Shown here piece after piece: positions 61,301-64,000 of a stretch of DNA of 64,000 nucleotides. Every line of letters starts with the position of its first letter. Position 1 is the first letter of the stretch. The notes under the pieces were generated by a model that did not search any database, was not told where the DNA came from, and worked only from the letters and a program-made list of their open reading frames with translations. The DNA lies in assembly GCF_000006565.2 (NCBI RefSeq), contig NC_031476.1:3062458-3126457 (forward strand), read 5' to 3'. The DNA comes from Toxoplasma gondii ME49 (lineage: Eukaryota; Apicomplexa; Conoidasida; Eucoccidiorida; Sarcocystidae). Both the position numbers and the translations under genes were made by a program.

Positions 61301-62263
61301 TCGCGGGAGGAACAGGAAACGACTGGCTGCGAAAGGGACAGTCCTGGCGTAGCTCACCGCTTGCTTCTTCATCCAGCGACGTTCTCCCTGGCGCGAGGCT
61401 CCCTGCCTCCCATCTCCGAGGGTGCGACCGGGTCGCGTTCGTCGCCATCGCCGGATCGTCTAGCTGCCTCCACGCAGTCGGAAGCAGCCGCGGAGCCGAC
61501 GGAGACTGGCGACAGCGAGGCGGAGCTCCGCAAGCTTCTAGCGAGGCTGGAGCGAGTCGAAGAACTGCACAGAGCGAGAGACTTCATCGGCGCGGAGGCG
61601 GACGACAGCGGGGCGCTTCCGGTCGCGAATATGCAGTCTTCCGTGGACCTGCGAAGCGCATGCGAGGCACCGCAAGACACAGAACGACAAAGACGCCGGC
61701 CCGAGCGCATGCAGTCTCCGTCGCCGCCCGCGTCGCCCTCCGTCGCTCCAGCGCGGAGACTCGAGAGCGAGGCTGGAGCCAACCGCGGCGTTCCGGAACT
61801 GTCTGTTTCTCCTGTTGCCGGGGCGCAGGAGTTTGTCTTCGAGGGCAATCCGGACGCAGCAGAAACGGGCAACGAAGTCGCGGAAGTCCAGAGACAAGAA
61901 CGGAGACGAGCGGCAGAAGCAGAGGCAGCAGTTGCACAGAACGCAGAGGACGAGAGGACAGAGAGGGAGCCCAGAGATGAGGAGGCCGCGAGCGGCGGCC
62001 AGAGGGAGGAAGAGGAATGGCTTCAGGACATTGTCGCTGTGTCTCGGCGGAAAGCCGCGGAGGCGCGGGCGCGGGATCAGCGAGACGAAAGTGAGAGAGA
62101 CGCGAGAAAGGACACAGAGTCGATTGCCGGCAGTGAAGAGCTGCTGGAAGAAGCGTGGAAAGAAGCGCGTGCAGAAACTCGGAACGCGCTTCTGGAGATT
62201 CACCGAGAAATGAAAGGAGTCGCTCTCTACGACGGCGACGCGAGGGATGCATCACGGACTTGA
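43527..62263 (+). CDS. SFI1: Giant SFI1 homologue (centrin-binding centrosome protein)
   Basis: Sfi1 proteins are long alpha-helical filaments that bind one centrin per repeat at the spindle pole body, centrosome or basal body; in Toxoplasma an Sfi1 homologue is an outer-core centrosome protein. Fourteen exons join in frame to 3,916 residues. Residues 1-150 are helical and not repeat-like, and about 165-230 are Ser-rich. From about residue 240 through the exon ending at 58175, Sfi1 repeats with the pattern LxxxFxxWR recur at spacings of about 23-40 residues, for example RVFRAWREETQ, ILREAWRSWRMRF, LRRALQAWTLWRR, LEARTLRAWRRLA, LREVWGAWRHLR and KETFRAWRLCA; I count roughly fifty. The last 1,173 codons carry none and are Ser/Arg/Glu-rich. 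Yeast and human Sfi1 have about 20 repeats. The start codon is the least certain point, as its context is weak. Confidence 0.92.
44017..44217 (+). repeat. SFI1: Serine homopolymer region of SFI1
   Basis: TCT/TCG/TCC codons encode near-continuous Ser with a few Pro, Phe and Cys in the first SFI1 exon, forming a flexible spacer between the N-terminal helical segment and the first Sfi1 repeats. Confidence 0.85.
49166..49216. repeat. (TA)n microsatellite in SFI1 intron 4
   Basis: An ATATAAATATATATAAAT-type run grades into pure TA. It is inside the intron 48992-49908. Confidence 0.9.
49297..49336. repeat. Second (TA)n microsatellite in SFI1 intron 4
   Basis: A TA run interrupted once by AAA lies about 80 bases after the first and is also within the intron 48992-49908. 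Confidence 0.9.
52967..53047. repeat. (TA)n microsatellite in SFI1 intron 6
   Basis: An 80-base TA-rich run with CATATA interruptions lies in the intron 52829-53237. Confidence 0.9.
53786..53813. repeat. (TA)n microsatellite in SFI1 intron 7
   Basis: A short TA run interrupted by AAA lies in the intron 53643-54121. Confidence 0.85.
58458..58515. repeat. Inverted repeat flanking a GATA/GGAT tract in SFI1 intron 13
   Basis: TGTTTGAATCCATC at 58458-58471 is matched exactly by its reverse complement at 58502-58515. The 30 bases between are GATA- and GGAT-type tetranucleotide repeats. The element lies in the intron 58176-58746 and can form a 14-bp stem. Confidence 0.85.
58747..62263 (+). CDS. 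SFI1: Last exon of SFI1: 1,172-residue repeat-free C-terminal region
   Basis: The acceptor after a run of nine T at about 58,730 joins ...EIHFVR in phase 2 to STKAAAANAAALAAAGHG. What follows has no Sfi1 repeats: an Arg/Ser-rich segment, an acidic run near 60,270-60,340 (Glu with Val), many Ser blocks and a final helical, charged stretch that closes LLEIHREMKGVALYDGD before the TGA at 62261-62263. The role is unknown; its size and composition suggest a disordered, phosphorylatable tail that anchors or regulates the filament. Confidence 0.85.
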
Positions 62264-62482
62264 CTGGTTCTCAAGCCTGTGGAATGCGGAATACGACGCG
62301 CCACTCCGTCTCGACGGTTTGGCCTTTTCTGTCTGCCCGTCGTCTCTTCTCGCCGAGAAGGTTGCGCGGGAAACGAAAAATATGGCCCTTTTCAAACGTG
62401 CACTTGTCCTCTTGGCGATCCACTCTTGGCTCAAACGTTTTCAATCGCAAACGCCCTCAAATACGCCCTTCTGTAACCTGGT

Positions 62483-62486
<4 letters not shown>

Positions 62487-62524
<38 letters not shown>
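62487..62524. repeat. (TA)n microsatellite downstream of SFI1
   Basis: A pure TA run about 225 bases after the SFI1 stop codon, probably in its 3' untranslated region or just beyond. Confidence 0.9.
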
Positions 62525-62528
<4 letters not shown>

Positions 62529-62611
62529 AAACATACGTATATATCTGTATATGCGTGCATGTGTGAAGAGCCTAAACACCCCCACATGCCTACTTACATC
62601 CAAACATTTAC

Positions 62612-62637
62612 ATCTATATCTATCTATATATACATAT

Positions 62638-62669
<32 letters not shown>
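62612..62669. repeat. TA/TATC-rich microsatellite downstream of SFI1
   Basis: CTATATCTATC-type repeats grade into CATATA and pure TA. The tract lies in the spacer after SFI1. Confidence 0.85.
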
Positions 62670-63772
62670 GTTGATGTGCATAATCGCATGCATGGAGACA
62701 CACATGCACATATCGATATGTATGTCTCACTAAACAGACAGTGTGCCAGCCCCCACTAGAAGGCTTGTCTCCCAATGCGTCGAGGTCTCGAGTGCCTGCG
62801 AGAGATTCCAGGCAGTGCCAAATTCCGTCAGAAACCGTTTACGCCTCTTGCGCAAGCGCTCCTGAATCGAAGCGCATGCAGTCCGGACGTAAACGTCGAA
62901 ATGGAAGAGCGGAAACCTAAGCGCTCCTCCTAGCGTCCCAGGTTAGCGGGAGCCCCAGCGCGCCTCATTTTTTTCAGTTCCAAATGGGTTGCATGCACCT
63001 ACCAAAAACAATTGCAAAATCGCCGCTTCCTCCCCTGGCCACTTGAGACGAGAGAGGCAAAAAAAACTCTCTCTGTCGAGCTGCGATCTTTCTTGGACGC
63101 TCGGGCAGACGCGAACAAAAAACGATGGAAAAAACGGCTGTGTGTCTTCTGAAGAGCAATTTGTAGGCGACATGTTCGCGGCTCTCTGATGTTCAAATCA
63201 TACTGAAGGAGTTTGTCTTTCAAAGAGTCGTTGAGAAACACTGACATCACACAGCATGGTTAGGAAAACGCATGGAACTGACGAGGCCTGGGGCCAGCCA
63301 CAAGAGAGTTCCGTTTGTACGAAAGGCGAGAGCGAAGGGAGTCTGGAAGTCCGAGGCAACGTTTCCCTGAAACGCGTCAGGGTACGCCGTAAAAACCTTG
63401 GGGGGCTTGAATTCGGAAATCGATAGCTGTCGCTTCTTTCTCCAACCGAAGAACAGAAAACAAAGATCCAACGGCTTCCACTCAAACACGGGCGGGTCGT
63501 CGTGGAGGTTCGAGGCCTGGCGATGAGAGAAAGCTCGAGGATGGAACTTTGACAGAGATCAAAGCATGATGCGATCGCGTTTACCACGATCCTCTTTGCG
63601 AGACTGAGAATCCAAACGGCCGAGATATTCGCATCGATGCCGTCGGTCTCTGTTTGCCGGTTCCTGTGTCTCTGCTGAACTCGCCGACCTCTGGAGACAC
63701 CAGTGGTAGACTTTGTCCAGGCACCTGGGCGCCATCGCTCTCTTGGCGTCACTCCAGGCCTCGCTCGCTTTC

Positions 63773-64000
63773 ATGCGCAGCCTTCTCGTCTCCACAGGAC
63801 TCTCTCCCTACTGCTTTCCGTTCTCGCTTTTTGTTTCTTTCCTCACGACCTCGCTCTCTGCCTTCTGCTCGCCACTTGACTGCGCGACGCCTACGCTCCT
63901 TCGTGACCTCGCTGCTGCCAGGCGTCCCCCAACGCGCGTCGCGAGTCGCGCTCTTCGTCGCGTTCCTCCTCGAAAGCAACTCGCACCGCTCGCGGCGCGT
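63773..64000 (+). CDS. Possible 5' end of a further gene, partial at the right edge
   Basis: A plus-strand frame beginning ATG at 63773 stays open for 76 codons to the window edge. An in-frame TAG lies about 70 bases upstream and no ATG is in between, so this is the first Met of the frame. Residues 1-40 read as a basic start followed by a hydrophobic stretch (LSPYCFPFSLFVSFLTTSLS) and then small residues and Cys, which resembles a signal peptide or anchor. After that it is Arg/Ala/Pro-rich. I recognise no domain. The GCATGC words 780-1,090 bases upstream are compatible with a promoter. GC-rich DNA often has chance open frames, so this is only a candidate. Confidence 0.3.
   Translation, partial: MRSLLVSTGLSPYCFPFSLFVSFLTTSLSAFCSPLDCATPTLLRDLAAARRPPTRVASRALRRVPPRKQLAPLAAR

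Larger units (their letters stand above)
43527..62263 (+). other. SFI1: Exon map of the SFI1 gene
   Basis: The exons are 43527-45350, 45861-46862, 47547-48217, 48760-48991, 49909-50269, 50745-52828, 53238-53642, 54122-54261, 54604-54736, 55226-55578, 56048-56501, 57018-57324, 57908-58175 and 58747-62263. Every junction is GT-AG and every phase agrees, and each junction falls within or beside a continuing repeat helix. The weakest donor is 57324 (ACGA followed by GTGCCA). The introns of more than 300 bases (for example 48992-49908 and 52829-53237) hold TA repeats and no gene. Confidence 0.85.
62264..63772. other. Spacer between SFI1 and the right-edge frame
   Basis: These 1.5 kb should hold the 3' end of SFI1 and the promoter of any gene to the right. 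They contain two TA microsatellites and GCATGC-containing words at about 62,685, 62,875 and 62,992. Minus-strand frames near 63,200-63,750 are open but basic and featureless, and I do not call them genes. Confidence 0.5.

Noticed and set aside
63198..63752. Minus-strand 184-codon frame near the right edge
   Set aside because: Begins with a weak start, is basic and featureless, and overlaps the candidate plus-strand gene start.
1..64000. Bacterial-type systems (CRISPR, toxin-antitoxin, phage, operons) and transposons
   Set aside because: No regularly spaced direct repeats, integrase, transposase or reverse-transcriptase motifs were seen; all confident genes are intron-containing eukaryotic genes.

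Overview
The window is nuclear DNA of an apicomplexan, most likely a tissue-cyst coccidian (Toxoplasma/Neospora/Hammondia/Besnoitia group; the genus cannot be fixed from sequence alone). The reasons are intron-rich genes with GT-AG junctions, long Ser/Pro/Arg/Glu-rich coding insertions inside conserved domains, high GC with (TA)n microsatellites in introns and spacers, scattered TGCATGC words, and flagellar, kinesin and centrosome genes of eukaryotic type. There is no bacterial operon structure, and I saw no RNA gene, CRISPR array or transposon.

Layout. (1) 44-13975, minus strand: a 22-exon gene for a TPR-rich protein of about 2,355 residues that I identify as CFAP46 (FAP46/TTC40), a component of the C1d projection of the axonemal central pair. 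(2) 14903-22783, plus strand: a kinesin of about 1,230 residues with an N-terminal motor (P-loop, switch I and switch II intact) and a 767-residue disordered tail. These two genes are head to head and share a 927-bp spacer. (3) 23582-40060, minus strand: a very large karyopherin (importin-beta/exportin superfamily, most like exportin-4), convergent with the kinesin; its ends are well defined and its middle exons are not. (4) 43527-62263, plus strand: a 14-exon gene that reads in frame throughout to give 3,916 residues with roughly fifty Sfi1 (centrin-binding) repeats, a giant SFI1 homologue. It diverges from the karyopherin across a 3.5-kb spacer. (5) 63773 to the right edge, plus strand: a possible start of another gene with a hydrophobic N-terminus.

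How the genes relate. Three of the four confident genes belong to microtubule structures: the axoneme (CFAP46), a motor (kinesin) and the centrosome or basal body (SFI1). In coccidia only the male gamete has a flagellum, so CFAP46 should be a microgamete gene, and the shared spacer suggests the kinesin may be co-expressed. SFI1 should act at the centrosome during asexual division. The left 20 kb has small exons and more moderate GC, whereas from the kinesin tail rightward exons are long and GC-rich with many low-complexity runs.

Exon boundaries were placed by eye from splice consensus, reading phase and family conservation. Those given for SFI1 and most of CFAP46 and the kinesin are phase-consistent. 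The middle of the karyopherin gene is only partly resolved. All family assignments rest on recalled family patterns, not on a search.
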